Below, one piece after another: positions 1 to 8,081 of a stretch of DNA of 64,000 nt. This DNA is from Mesobacillus foraminis. GTDB taxonomy: Bacteria > Bacillota > Bacilli > Bacillales > Cytobacillaceae. The stretch covers positions 1 to 64,000 of the forward strand of contig NZ_SLVV01000009.1 of assembly GCF_004340465.1 (NCBI RefSeq), written 5' to 3'. A program made the translations under genes and the position numbers. The notes beneath the pieces are model-generated. The model was not told where the DNA came from. It saw nothing but the letters and a program-made list of their open reading frames with translations, and did no database searches. The stretch's first letter is position 1. Every line of letters begins with the position of its first letter.

Positions 1-20
1 TTATTGTAAAAATAATCAAA

Positions 21-60
21 GCCGGTGAAATTTACTCGTCGTAAATTTCACCGGCTTTTT
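21..60. terminator. Rho-independent terminator, probably bidirectional
   Basis: A perfect 15-bp inverted repeat (21-35 with 41-55, 5-nt loop) is followed by five T on the plus strand. On the minus strand the same stem is followed by a T-rich run. It lies just past the ispG stop, so it should end ispG transcription and possibly that of a plus-strand gene left of the window. Confidence 0.85.
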
Positions 61-110
61 CATTATCAGAGCAGGGTTTTGTCCCAGCCTCTTTTGCACT
101 TCATAAATTT

Positions 111-1205
111 TTAGTTTTGCGCCATCGCATTTAATTTCTCTTCAGCGATTTTATCGATTTCCTTTTTCAATTCGTTTACCAATTCTTTTTCTGGGACTTT
201 TCTTACGATTTCCCCTTTCCTGAAGAGAAGTCCTTCTCCACGTGCCCCCGCAATCCCGATGTCTGCCTCTCTCGCTTCACCAGGTCCATTAACGGCACAG
301 CCGAGGACTGCTACCTTAATAGGGGCCTTAATGTTCTGAATATACTCTTCTACTTCGTTTGCAATGGAGATAAGATCAATCTCTATTCTGCCGCAGGTTG
401 GGCAGGAAATCAAAGTAGCCGCGTTGGCGGCAAGACCAAATGACTTCAGCAGTTCCCGGGCTACTTTAACCTCTTCAACGGGATCGGCACTTAAAGAAAT
501 TCTTAGAGTATTGCCAATTCCCTTGCTAAGAATTGCTCCCAGTCCTGCTGCACTTTTAACTGTCCCGGCGAAGAGCGTTCCTGATTCCGTGATGCCAAGG
601 TGCAAAGGGTAGTCAAAAGCTTGTGCAGCTTTTTCATATGCTTCAATTGCAAGGTTTACATCCGACGCTTTCATGGAGACGATGATATCATGAAAATCCA
701 GATCTTCGAGGATTTTTATATGATGCAAAGCACTTTCGACCATGCCGTCAGCAGTAGGATATCCGTATTTTTCAAGAATTCTTTTTTCGAGTGATCCGGC
801 ATTGACTCCAATCCGGATCGGTATGCCGCGCTCTTTTGCTGCTTTGACGACAGCTTCAACCTTTTCGCGTTTTCCAATATTCCCCGGATTGATCCGTATC
901 TTATCAGCCCCGCCTTCTATCGCTTTCAAGGCTAGCCTGTAATCGAAATGGATATCCACCACCAGTGGAATATTGATGCGTTTTTTTATTTCAGCGATGG
1001 CATTGGCCGCCCGTTCATCAGGACATGCTACCCTTACAATCTGGCAGCCCGCTTCTTCAAGGCGCTTGATCTCTGCTACGGTAGCTTCCACGTCATGGGT
1101 CTTTGTCGTTGTCATGCTCTGGATGACGACTTCATTGTTCCCGCCTATTGTTAAATTACCTACTCGCACAGGACGAGTTTTCGTACGATGTATTAATTCA
1201 CTCAA
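111..1205 (-). CDS. ispG: 4-hydroxy-3-methylbut-2-enyl diphosphate synthase (flavodoxin), IspG/GcpE
   Basis: IspG catalyses the penultimate step of the MEP isoprenoid pathway, reductively converting MEcPP to HMBPP with a [4Fe-4S] cluster in the cytosol. The 364-residue protein has the TIM-barrel N-terminal half and the three cluster cysteines (about C268 and C271 in SCPTCGR, C303 in [10 protein letters not shown]) plus the conserved Glu of GPGE. I chose a TTG start at 1205: AAAGGAGCG lies 8 nt upstream, and the protein then begins [12 protein letters not shown] as in Bacillus IspG. A longer ATG-initiated frame to 1256 lacks a ribosome binding site. The gene follows the small LysM-type gene on the same strand, as yqfZ and yqfY (ispG) lie in B. 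subtilis. Confidence 0.96.
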   Translation of the reverse strand: MSELIHRTKTRPVRVGNLTIGGNNEVVIQSMTTTKTHDVEATVAEIKRLEEAGCQIVRVACPDERAANAIAEIKKRINIPLVVDIHFDYRLALKAIEGGADKIRINPGNIGKREKVEAVVKAAKERGIPIRIGVNAGSLEKRILEKYGYPTADGMVESALHHIKILEDLDFHDIIVSMKASDVNLAIEAYEKAAQAFDYPLHLGITESGTLFAGTVKSAAGLGAILSKGIGNTLRISLSADPVEEVKVARELLKSFGLAANAATLISCPTCGRIEIDLISIANEVEEYIQNIKAPIKVAVLGCAVNGPGEAREADIGIAGARGEGLLFRKGEIVRKVPEKELVNELKKEIDKIAEEKLNAMAQN

Positions 1206-1330
1206 CAGTGATTCGCTCCTTTTATAAAAAGAAATACAGTCTGATTTTCCAATCACTCATATATTTTATCAGTCATTCGGCGATATTGACAAGAAAAGTT
1301 GATTACCATTAAATTGTGCTAATCAGCAAC

Positions 1331-1645
1331 TCAATACTCCGGGAACTTATATGACTTGCCTAATTGGATTTCCTTGGGGTCCAGACCGTTGTTCAGTTCC
1401 TGGAAGTCATTTACAATAGTTGTTATTGGAACCGGGACCGGTCCATCAAACTGTTTTTCCATTACGGAAAGTACTGTTTCACCGGGCTGGATTTTCTTTT
1501 CAAAATAGGACTTGTCTGCTGCTGGGGGTTCTGTTTCTTCAACTTGTACTGCAGAGACAGCGGCTGGAAGAGTGCCATGCTGAATATCATGGTAAATAGA
1601 GTATATTAGGAGCATAATAAACAGGAATCCGGCTAGCTTCTTCAT
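1331..1645 (-). CDS. yqfZ: Small membrane-anchored LysM-type protein, YqfZ-like
   Basis: This encodes a 104-residue protein with an N-terminal hydrophobic signal or anchor (MKKLAGFLFIMLLIYSIY). The C-terminal half runs QPGETVLSVMEKQFDGP...NNGLDPKEIQLGKSYKFP, which resembles a single degenerate LysM repeat, so cell-wall binding is inferred. The ATG at 1645 is preferred over one at 1660 because GGAGGA sits 7 nt upstream. Position next to ispG matches B. subtilis yqfZ. The function is unknown. Confidence 0.75.
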   Translation of the reverse strand: MKKLAGFLFIMLLIYSIYHDIQHGTLPAAVSAVQVEETEPPAADKSYFEKKIQPGETVLSVMEKQFDGPVPVPITTIVNDFQELNNGLDPKEIQLGKSYKFPEY

Positions 1646-1704
1646 TAGGCAATCCTCCATCTAAAAAGGTTTGTCCATATATATGCCGGGGCGGGCGGGA
1701 TAAG

Positions 1705-1734
1705 AACAAAAAAATACGCCTGATCAGGCGCATT
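1705..1734 (-). terminator. Terminator of the DUF1189 gene
   Basis: The palindrome CGCCTGATCAGGCG (1717-1730) is followed on the minus strand by TATTTTTTTG. It lies 11 nt past the stop of the minus-strand gene ending at 1745. Confidence 0.8.
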
Positions 1735-1744
1735 TTCTCACATG

Positions 1745-2530
1745 TCACGACAGATTCGGCTGGTCCTTAGATCCAGGCACCTCCTTAATAGCCAAAAGCA
1801 GGATGGTAAGACTGATGAACCAGTTAATTAAGAATCCCATGGGAACATTTGTCTGAAGGATGGACATGATCATGAAAAAAATGGTTGGAAGAGTGATGCT
1901 GTATGCTGTCATCCTCCATAAGTGGCGATAGGCCAGCTTTTTGCCGGCAGCATTTTTCAACAACAGGCCAATCCAGGCAAGAATTGAGATTTCGATAAAT
2001 GCAAGAGCACTGGTGAAAACGAAAATGATCAAAAATAACAATGGCAGGATGAAAGCAAGAGCTCTGTCCGAATGATTAAGAAGAGTACTAATATCATCCT
2101 TTGTAATCGTTTCCTGGGCAAACATGGTGTAAGGGATGGAATTAGTCTCTCCGGCAGCACTCAGGACAATTTCATCCCTGAGGATTGCCAGAGTATCGTC
2201 CGAATTAGATACTTTTTGTGCATCCAGCTTTCCTGTTGAATCAAAGACGATGGTAATACTGCCCTTATCAATTACCTTCTCCTGGGTGGCATCAGACTGA
2301 AGCTGTCCGTTTTCAATTGTAAAGGAAGGTAAATCCTCATTGATCGTTTGTTTGGTTGCCTCGACCGCAGACATCATTGCTGTGGCAGAGTAGTAAACAG
2401 TCGGGAGGATTGACAGTAAAGTCAGGATAAAAACATATAAGATCGTTTTTCCAATTCCCTGAAACCGAAAAGATGCTATGTCTTTTGGCGAAAATAAACT
2501 TCGGTAAAGCTGTTTAAAAATATTCATCAT
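1745..2530 (-). CDS. yqgB: DUF1189 family membrane protein, YqgB-like
   Basis: This is a 261-residue integral membrane protein. It has one hydrophobic segment at about residues 28-50, an extracytoplasmic domain of about 110 residues, then three to four hydrophobic segments (about 160-255). The arrangement and the start IFKQLYRSLFSPKDIASFRFQGIGK-type motif are typical of DUF1189, and position beside the Na/Pi transporter and DUF456 genes fits the yqgB locus. Two adjacent ATG codons (2530, 2527) follow AAAGGGTG; either could be used. No biochemical role is known to me. Confidence 0.75.
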   Translation of the reverse strand: MMNIFKQLYRSLFSPKDIASFRFQGIGKTILYVFILTLLSILPTVYYSATAMMSAVEATKQTINEDLPSFTIENGQLQSDATQEKVIDKGSITIVFDSTGKLDAQKVSNSDDTLAILRDEIVLSAAGETNSIPYTMFAQETITKDDISTLLNHSDRALAFILPLLFLIIFVFTSALAFIEISILAWIGLLLKNAAGKKLAYRHLWRMTAYSITLPTIFFMIMSILQTNVPMGFLINWFISLTILLLAIKEVPGSKDQPNLS

Positions 2531-2667
2531 TACACACCCTTTATTGTATTCAACGAATTAATTTTAACTTCACTAATATATATACACAAGTTAAAGCCAA
2601 ACCCTTGTAATATTCTTGTAACATTTCTCTGGAATGTTAAAGAAATGTAAATTTCCCTTCGAATATA

Positions 2668-2696
2668 TTTACACTTTCTTAAAACATAAGCATAAT
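2668..2696 (+). promoter_or_regulatory. Sigma-A-type promoter of the Na/Pi cotransporter gene
   Basis: TTTACA (2668-2673) and CATAAT (2691-2696) are separated by 17 bp, about 50 bp before the ATG. The -35 hexamer plus TTAAAA at 2679 also forms an 11-bp-phased PhoP-like pair (see findings). Confidence 0.6.
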
Positions 2697-2746
2697 GATA
2701 GCGAGTTTGTTGAGAGTTGTCGAAAAAAAGAGTAGGGGTTGAATCA

Positions 2747-4378
2747 ATGGAACTGAATGTACAGGAAATGCTGTTTGAATTTTTTGGCGGCCTTGGTATT
2801 TTCTTATTTGGATTAAAATATATGGGGGATGGCTTGCAAAAGTCTGCGGGTGACCGACTCAGGGATATTCTGGACAGGTTCACGACCAATCCAATTATGG
2901 GCGTCCTCGCAGGTGTACTTGTCACAGTACTCATCCAAAGCAGCTCGGCAACTACTGTCATAACAGTGGGTCTCGTCAGCGCAGGATTTATGACTTTAAG
3001 ACAGGCCATTGGGGTCATCATGGGGGCCAATATCGGAACAACGATCACTGCTTTCATCATCGGGATCGATATTGGTGAATATGCTTTGCCAATTATCGCG
3101 CTGGGAGCTATCCTTCTGTTTTTCTTTAAAAATAAAAAGGTCCACAGCTTAGGGCAGATTGTATTTGGATTCGGAGCGCTCTTCTATGGTCTTGAGCTGA
3201 TGAGCGGGGGAATGAAGCCGCTGAGAGGGCTCGAGTCTTTCCATGACCTTACAGTGGAATTGAGCACGAATCCGATCCTTGGTGTTATTGTAGGTACACT
3301 CTTTACTGTCATTGTACAGAGCTCAAGTGCTACGATCGGGATTCTTCAAGGATTGTTCGGCGACGGCCTTATTACTCTTGAGGCGGCCCTGCCAGTCCTG
3401 TTTGGTGATAACATTGGGACTACGATTACAGCGATTCTTGCTGCCATTGGTACATCGGTAGCTGCAAGGCGGGCTGCAGCCACTCATGTTCTGTTTAATT
3501 TAATTGGAACATTGATTTTCATGATTCTATTAACACCATTTACTGGTTTGATCAGAATATTCCAGGAGTCATTAAACCTTAACCCGGAAATGACGATCGC
3601 ATTTGCCCATGGAACCTTTAATATCACAAATACGTTGATACAGCTTCCTTTTGTTGCCGGATTGGCTTATGTTGTGACAAAGCTCATTCCCGGAGAGGAT
3701 GCCATTGTCGATTATAAAGCGAAGCATCTGGATCCGGTGTTTATCGAGCAATCTCCGTCGATTGCTATTGGACAAGCCAAGGAAGAAGTCCTCAGAATGG
3801 GAAAATTTGCTGTCCAGGGGCTTGAAGAAACCAATCAGTATATAAAAACAAAGAATACAAAAAATGCCGACACCGCCTATCAGCTGGAAGACGCCATCAA
3901 TAATCTGGACAGGAAAATTACAGATTATCTTGTCATGCTTTCAACAAGTTCTTTATCGGAAAACGAATCAGAACAGCATGGCATGCTGATGGACACCGTT
4001 AGAGATATTGAACGGATAGGGGATCATTTTGAGAACATCATCGAATTGATCGAATATCAGCAGGCAAACAAAGTGAAGATGACAGACACCGCGATGGATG
4101 ATCTTGATCAAATGTTCGAGCTTACCATCAAAACGGTTAACGAGGCATTGCAGGCCCTTGATCATAATGATAAAGATATCGCGACACAAGTAGTCAGGAA
4201 AGAAGAGAAGATAGACAAGATGGAAAGAAGCTTGCGGAAGCAGCATATTATGAGGATTAGTGAAGGAGTATGCTCCGGCCAGGCCGGGATTGTCTTTGTT
4301 GATATCATCAGCAATCTGGAGCGGATTGGCGATCATGCAGTCAATATTGCCGATTATGTTTTAGGTGAGAGCCATTAG
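2747..4378 (+). CDS. Na+/phosphate cotransporter family protein with PhoU-like C-terminal domain
   Basis: This is a 543-residue protein of the Na/Pi cotransporter II-related family (YjbB/NptA-like). The membrane half carries the two diagnostic inverted repeats with QSSSATT (about 64-70) and QSSSATI (about 191-197). The C-terminal third is helical with ERIGDHFENI and ERIGDHAVNI, which are PhoU-type metal-binding motifs. It probably moves phosphate across the membrane with Na+, with the PhoU domain sensing or gating. The ATG at 2747 (GGGGT upstream) is preferred to an upstream TTG at 2717. The promoter region has PhoP-box-like repeats, consistent with phosphate control but unproven. Confidence 0.9.
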   Translation: MELNVQEMLFEFFGGLGIFLFGLKYMGDGLQKSAGDRLRDILDRFTTNPIMGVLAGVLVTVLIQSSSATTVITVGLVSAGFMTLRQAIGVIMGANIGTTITAFIIGIDIGEYALPIIALGAILLFFFKNKKVHSLGQIVFGFGALFYGLELMSGGMKPLRGLESFHDLTVELSTNPILGVIVGTLFTVIVQSSSATIGILQGLFGDGLITLEAALPVLFGDNIGTTITAILAAIGTSVAARRAAATHVLFNLIGTLIFMILLTPFTGLIRIFQESLNLNPEMTIAFAHGTFNITNTLIQLPFVAGLAYVVTKLIPGEDAIVDYKAKHLDPVFIEQSPSIAIGQAKEEVLRMGKFAVQGLEETNQYIKTKNTKNADTAYQLEDAINNLDRKITDYLVMLSTSSLSENESEQHGMLMDTVRDIERIGDHFENIIELIEYQQANKVKMTDTAMDDLDQMFELTIKTVNEALQALDHNDKDIATQVVRKEEKIDKMERSLRKQHIMRISEGVCSGQAGIVFVDIISNLERIGDHAVNIADYVLGESH

Positions 4379-4385
4379 TGGTAAG

Positions 4386-4422
4386 ATAAGGCAAGGGAAT
4401 CTTTTCCCTTGTCTTATTTTTT
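4386..4422 (+). terminator. Terminator after the Na/Pi cotransporter gene
   Basis: A 14-bp stem with one G-T pair (4386-4399 with 4404-4417) and a TCTT loop is followed by a T run. The ribosome binding site of the next gene lies immediately downstream. Confidence 0.85.
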
Positions 4423-4438
4423 GCGAAGGAAGGATATA

Positions 4439-4918
4439 GTGGATTACATTTATTGGAGCATCATCATTATACTGTTTGTCATCGCATTTGCAGGTCTGTT
4501 CGTTCCCGTTATTCCAAGTGTTCTTTTTATAATCGGCGGTTTTCTTCTTTATGGAGTATTTTTCAGTTTTGAGGACTTGAACTGGCTGTTTTGGGCGGTA
4601 CAAGGAATGTTTGTCGTTTTATTGTTTGGAGCCGATTACGCTGCTAATATCATTGGTGTAAAGAAGTATGGGGGTTCCAAAGCAGGGGTTTGGGGGAGTA
4701 CAATCGGTCTGCTTGCCGGTCCTTTTGTGATCCCTGTCCTGGGGATTCTGATAGGTCCGTTCATTGGAGCAGCACTTGCAGAACTTCTTGTCCACAGGAA
4801 GAATCTCCTGGATGCAGTCAAAATTGGTTTTGGTTCGGTTGTTGGTTTTATCAGCAGCATTGTAACTAAAGGGGTAATCCAGGCCATTATGCTCGTTTAT
4901 TTCTATATCCTTATCTAA
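4439..4918 (+). CDS. yqgC: DUF456 family membrane protein, YqgC-like
   Basis: This 159-residue protein is almost entirely hydrophobic, with about four to five membrane segments. The Gly-rich motifs GLLAGPFVIPVLGILIGPF and GAALAELL are characteristic of DUF456. The start is a GTG at 4439 preceded by GAAGGAAGG, giving MDYIYWSIIIILF; an upstream in-frame codon lies inside the preceding terminator and is rejected. Adjacency to sodA matches B. subtilis yqgC. The function is unknown. Confidence 0.85.
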   Translation: MDYIYWSIIIILFVIAFAGLFVPVIPSVLFIIGGFLLYGVFFSFEDLNWLFWAVQGMFVVLLFGADYAANIIGVKKYGGSKAGVWGSTIGLLAGPFVIPVLGILIGPFIGAALAELLVHRKNLLDAVKIGFGSVVGFISSIVTKGVIQAIMLVYFYILI

Positions 4919-4947
4919 AAAATCGTGCTTAAGGGGCACGATTTTTT
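4917..4947. terminator. Bidirectional terminator between convergent genes
   Basis: AATCGTGC (4921-4928) pairs with GCACGATT (4936-4943), flanked by A6 on the left and T6 on the right. It serves both the DUF456 gene and the minus-strand Fnr-like gene. Confidence 0.85.
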
Positions 4948-4951
4948 ACAT

Positions 4952-5644
4952 TCAATTTAATCCACAAATTTCTAAGGGACAGCTTTGGCAGTCTACTTCT
5001 TTCTTTAAATACTTAAGGTTCTTAACTGTAAATTTCATTTGATCATACGAAATCACATCCAGCTCGCGCAATTCCTTTAGCATCCGCTGGATCACCTCCC
5101 TTGTTCCGAAAGTCAGGCTCGCGAGCTCCTGGTGGGTGAGGGGGAGGTCAATCTGTATTCCATCCTCATTGCTGACTCCATAGCTGTTGCATAAGCGGAT
5201 TAAGATAGAATAGAGCCCGCCTTTCTTTCCATTCATGATTAAATCCTGGCACTTCATTTGAGCTTTCAGGTAGCGGGTACTGAGCCAGCTTGCTAGGGAA
5301 TGCATCACGGCAGTGTCTTTTGAGAGATAATTTTCGAATGCTTCCCTTTTAATCATTAGGATGTCACAATCGGTCATTGTCTTTGCCGAAAAATAATACC
5401 TGGGAAATGATTTGAACAGATCATATTCTACTAAAATTTCCTCGCTGTTCATGATTGTCATGATAAATTCTTTCCCTTTCATGTGCACGCGCCCAAGGGA
5501 AATGGACCCGCTCAATACGAGGTAAACAGCTTCGACAGAATCTCCTTCCTGAAAAAGGATCGTACCGGCCTTAACCTTTTGAACAGGCTCGGTGCCAATG
5601 AAATTTTGCAAAATTAGAGTATACAAAGAAAGGGTTTTTTTCAC
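4952..5644 (-). CDS. Crp/Fnr-family regulator with a Bacillus Fnr-type [4Fe-4S] C-terminus
   Basis: This is a 230-residue transcription factor with an N-terminal cyclic-nucleotide-binding-type beta roll (about 20-110), a dimer helix and a C-terminal winged helix (about 165-205, LTHQELASLTFGTREVIQRM). The C-terminus has cysteines C219, C222 and C227 in CQSCPLEIC, with a conserved Asp at 134 (CQDLIMNGKKGG). From memory, B. subtilis Fnr binds an oxygen-sensitive [4Fe-4S] cluster through C227, C230, C235 and D141; spacing here is identical. It is therefore probably an oxygen or redox sensor. It starts with GTG (AAAAGGAGA upstream) and is divergent from sodA. It may be a paralogue rather than the anaerobic Fnr itself. 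Confidence 0.85.
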   Translation of the reverse strand: MKKTLSLYTLILQNFIGTEPVQKVKAGTILFQEGDSVEAVYLVLSGSISLGRVHMKGKEFIMTIMNSEEILVEYDLFKSFPRYYFSAKTMTDCDILMIKREAFENYLSKDTAVMHSLASWLSTRYLKAQMKCQDLIMNGKKGGLYSILIRLCNSYGVSNEDGIQIDLPLTHQELASLTFGTREVIQRMLKELRELDVISYDQMKFTVKNLKYLKKEVDCQSCPLEICGLN

Positions 5645-5835
5645 GCGATTCTTCTCCTTTTAGATGCCTCTAAATTAGATTTAAAAGATAAGGGAAAGGC
5701 AAGTTAATAGCGGTTTGGAGTTAATTGTATTTGGATTAGATCAGATGTGCTAAAATCATTGGGATAAAAGGGATTTGAAAAAGTGACAAATTATCGAATT
5801 ATCAATATTCTGATCCTTGATAGAATAGATTCTTA

Positions 5836-5849
5836 CGAAAGCGGTAACA
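5836..5849 (+). promoter_or_regulatory. Candidate cre (CcpA) site upstream of sodA
   Basis: CGAAAGCGGTAACA matches the usual 14-bp cre consensus (TGWAARCGNTNNCA) except at the first base. It lies about 40 bp upstream of the candidate sodA -35 box. CcpA binding is inferred only. Confidence 0.4.
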
Positions 5850-5877
5850 ATAATTTCGGTGAAAATAAGCATTTTAT

Positions 5878-5906
5878 TTGAAACGATTACCGTTCTTTGG
5901 TAATCT
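5878..5906 (+). promoter_or_regulatory. Candidate sodA promoter with an overlapping dyad
   Basis: TTGAAA (5878-5883), a 17-bp spacer and TAATCT (5901-5906) with an upstream TG form a plausible extended -10 promoter. GATTACC (5885-5891) and GGTAATC (5899-5905) form a 7-bp dyad filling the spacer and -10, so a repressor operator is possible. Confidence 0.45.
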
Positions 5907-5997
5907 TAGGCTAGCGCCCTAAGAATATATCTGCTATCCATTTTACTGGATTTGGATGATTCTCTGGAGCATATTCGATACATAGGAGGATGTTAAA

Positions 5998-6606
5998 ATG
6001 GCATTTGAACTACCGCAACTACCATACGCATACGATGCACTTGAACCACACATCGATAAGGAAACAATGAACATTCACCACACGAAGCACCATAACACAT
6101 ATGTAACAAACCTTAATAACGCTCTTGAAGGAAATCAGGAACTTCTTTCAAAGACAGTAGAAGAAGTTGTTTCTAATCTGGATGCTGTTCCTGAAGCCGC
6201 ACGCACTGCAGTGCGCAACAATGGCGGCGGACATGCGAACCACTCTTTGTTCTGGCAAGTGATTTCTCCAAACGGCGGCGGAGAGCCTTCTGGTGAGCTT
6301 GCAGAAGCGATCAACAATAAATTTGGCGGATATGAAGGATTCAAAGAAGAATTTTCAAAAGCGGCAACAACTCGTTTTGGTTCCGGATGGGCCTGGCTGG
6401 TCGTTAACAATGGCGAGCTTGAAGTCACAAGCACTCCAAACCAGGATTCACCATTAATGGAAGGCAAGACTCCAATTCTTGGTCTTGATGTTTGGGAGCA
6501 TGCTTATTATTTAAACTATCAGAACAGACGTCCTGAATATATTGGCGCATTCTGGAATGTAGTAAACTGGGAAGAAGTCAGCAAGCGTTACAGCGCAGCA
6601 AAATAA
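5998..6606 (+). CDS. sodA: Superoxide dismutase (Mn/Fe type)
   Basis: SodA dismutates superoxide to hydrogen peroxide and oxygen in the cytosol. The 202-residue protein has the four metal ligands H27, H82, D164 and H168 (the last two in [18 protein letters not shown]) and the N-terminal [17 protein letters not shown] signature. Gly and Gln placement suggests the manganese form usual in Bacillus. The ATG follows AGGAGGATGTTAAA. The long leader carries a cre-like site and dyads. It lies divergent from an Fe-S-type regulator, an arrangement suggestive of redox control but not evidence for it. Confidence 0.98.
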   Translation: MAFELPQLPYAYDALEPHIDKETMNIHHTKHHNTYVTNLNNALEGNQELLSKTVEEVVSNLDAVPEAARTAVRNNGGGHANHSLFWQVISPNGGGEPSGELAEAINNKFGGYEGFKEEFSKAATTRFGSGWAWLVVNNGELEVTSTPNQDSPLMEGKTPILGLDVWEHAYYLNYQNRRPEYIGAFWNVVNWEEVSKRYSAAK

Positions 6607-6615
6607 TCATTAAAT

Positions 6616-6656
6616 TAACAAAGGGGCAGGCGAATTCGTCTGCCCCTTTGTTATTG
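6616..6656 (+). terminator. sodA terminator
   Basis: A 17-bp stem around an AATT loop (6616-6632 with 6637-6653, GGGGCAG/CTGCCCC core) lies 10 nt past the sodA stop. The T tail is short. Confidence 0.8.
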
Positions 6657-6732
6657 ATCAATGTTTCCAATAACATGAATAAGGAAGTTGAGATTGTTAG
6701 AAACTACCCGAGAAGAAAAGGGGAGTTTCTAG

Positions 6733-7950
6733 ATGAGCAAACTGCAAAAACTATTTGGTGACGTTGAACTTACAAAGGATTTAACCCTGCTCCTGTTGAT
6801 TGGGGGATTGTATTCGCTGAGCGTAGCCTTGTCGAATACATTTGTGAATATTTATTTATGGAAGCAATCCGGTGACTTTTCAGACCTTGGAATTTATAAT
6901 CTTTCCATTGTCATTATGCAGCCATTAACATTTATTGTAGCTGGCAGGTGGGCAAAGAAAGTCGACAGAGTCATCGTTCTAAGAATGGGCGTCATTTTCT
7001 TGGCTGTTTTTTATCTGGCCGTGCTTTTTTTCGGAACAAAGGCATCCGAATTTCTCTTGATTCTTGGGGGATTGCTTGGTATTGGATATGGGTTTTATTG
7101 GCTGGCTTTTAATGTCCTTACTTTTGAGATTACTGAACCTGAGACGAGGGATTTCTTTAATGGATTTTTAGGCATTCTTTCGTCTGCAGGGGGGATGATC
7201 GGCCCTATTGCTGCCGGCCTCATCATTTCAAGGCTGGAGAAGTTTACGGGCTACACCATCATTTTTGGACTGTCTCTTGTCCTGTTTTCAATTGCTGTCT
7301 TTCTGAGTTTCTTCTTAAAGCGCAGACCAGCAGGAGGAAAATATTGGTTTTTGCGGATTTGGACAGAGAGGAAACATAACCGGAATTGGAAAATGATCAC
7401 TAATGCCCATGTGTTTCAGGGACTCAGGGAAGGTACTTTTGCCTTTATCGTTTCTGTTTTTGTCTTTATTTCAACTGGAAGTGAAATGGCATTAGGGACT
7501 TTCGGCTTAATTAATTCCGGAATCTCCTTCGTCGCCTATTTTTTTGCTTCAAGGATGCTGAAGAAGGAATACCGGAAGAAATCAATTCTTTATGCAGGAA
7601 TCCTGCTTTATCTTTCCATCTTTTTAATTATTTTTGATGTTACCTATTATCGGCTGCTTATGTACGCTGCGCTTATTGCAGTGGCGTATCCGCTCCTGCT
7701 GGTCCCTTACATGTCGCTGACCTATGATGTCATTGGCTCGGGCTGGAAAGCTGCAGAAATGAGGATTGAGTATATTGTTGTAAAAGAAATCTTCCTGAAC
7801 ATAGGAAGAGCGCTATCAATTCTTCTTTTTTTGGGTGCCATCCATTTTTTTAACAAGGAAACAGGCATCCCCATCTTGCTTTTAATCATTGGCAGCGGCC
7901 ACACATGTATCTACTTTTTTATCAGGCATGTGAAATTCTCGTCTACATAA
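6733..7950 (+). CDS. yqgE: MFS transporter, YqgE-like
   Basis: This 405-residue polytopic protein has about 11-12 hydrophobic segments in two halves separated by a basic loop near residues 195-220 (KRRPAGGKYWFLRIWTERK), as in major facilitator transporters. The substrate is not evident; no antiporter motif allows a guess. The ATG at 6733 follows AAAAGGGGAG. Position between sodA and pbpA matches B. subtilis yqgE. Confidence 0.85.
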   Translation: MSKLQKLFGDVELTKDLTLLLLIGGLYSLSVALSNTFVNIYLWKQSGDFSDLGIYNLSIVIMQPLTFIVAGRWAKKVDRVIVLRMGVIFLAVFYLAVLFFGTKASEFLLILGGLLGIGYGFYWLAFNVLTFEITEPETRDFFNGFLGILSSAGGMIGPIAAGLIISRLEKFTGYTIIFGLSLVLFSIAVFLSFFLKRRPAGGKYWFLRIWTERKHNRNWKMITNAHVFQGLREGTFAFIVSVFVFISTGSEMALGTFGLINSGISFVAYFFASRMLKKEYRKKSILYAGILLYLSIFLIIFDVTYYRLLMYAALIAVAYPLLLVPYMSLTYDVIGSGWKAAEMRIEYIVVKEIFLNIGRALSILLFLGAIHFFNKETGIPILLLIIGSGHTCIYFFIRHVKFSST

Positions 7951-8081
7951 AAGAATGGGTCCTTTTGGGGAGTAAGAAAACAGTAGTATTTGACAATAGA
8001 ATTATACCAACTTTTCCTTTACAATAATGTTTAGTGCATTTGCCACGGACAACCTTTGAATTAGAAAGGTGAGGAGAAACG

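Larger units (their letters stand above)
5645..5997. other. Intergenic region between the fnr-like gene and sodA
   Basis: This 353-bp divergent region contains a near-consensus catabolite-responsive element, a candidate sodA promoter with a dyad across it, and further small inverted repeats (TCTTAGG/CCTAAGA at 5904-5924 and ATCCA/TGGAT at 5936-5951). A good ribosome binding site (AGGAGG) precedes sodA. No small coding region is convincing. Confidence 0.6.

Noticed and set aside
2530-3060. 176-residue minus-strand frame opposite the start of the Na/Pi cotransporter gene
   Set aside because: It overlaps a well-supported gene and its promoter, has no ribosome binding site, and its sequence is a shadow of the coding strand.
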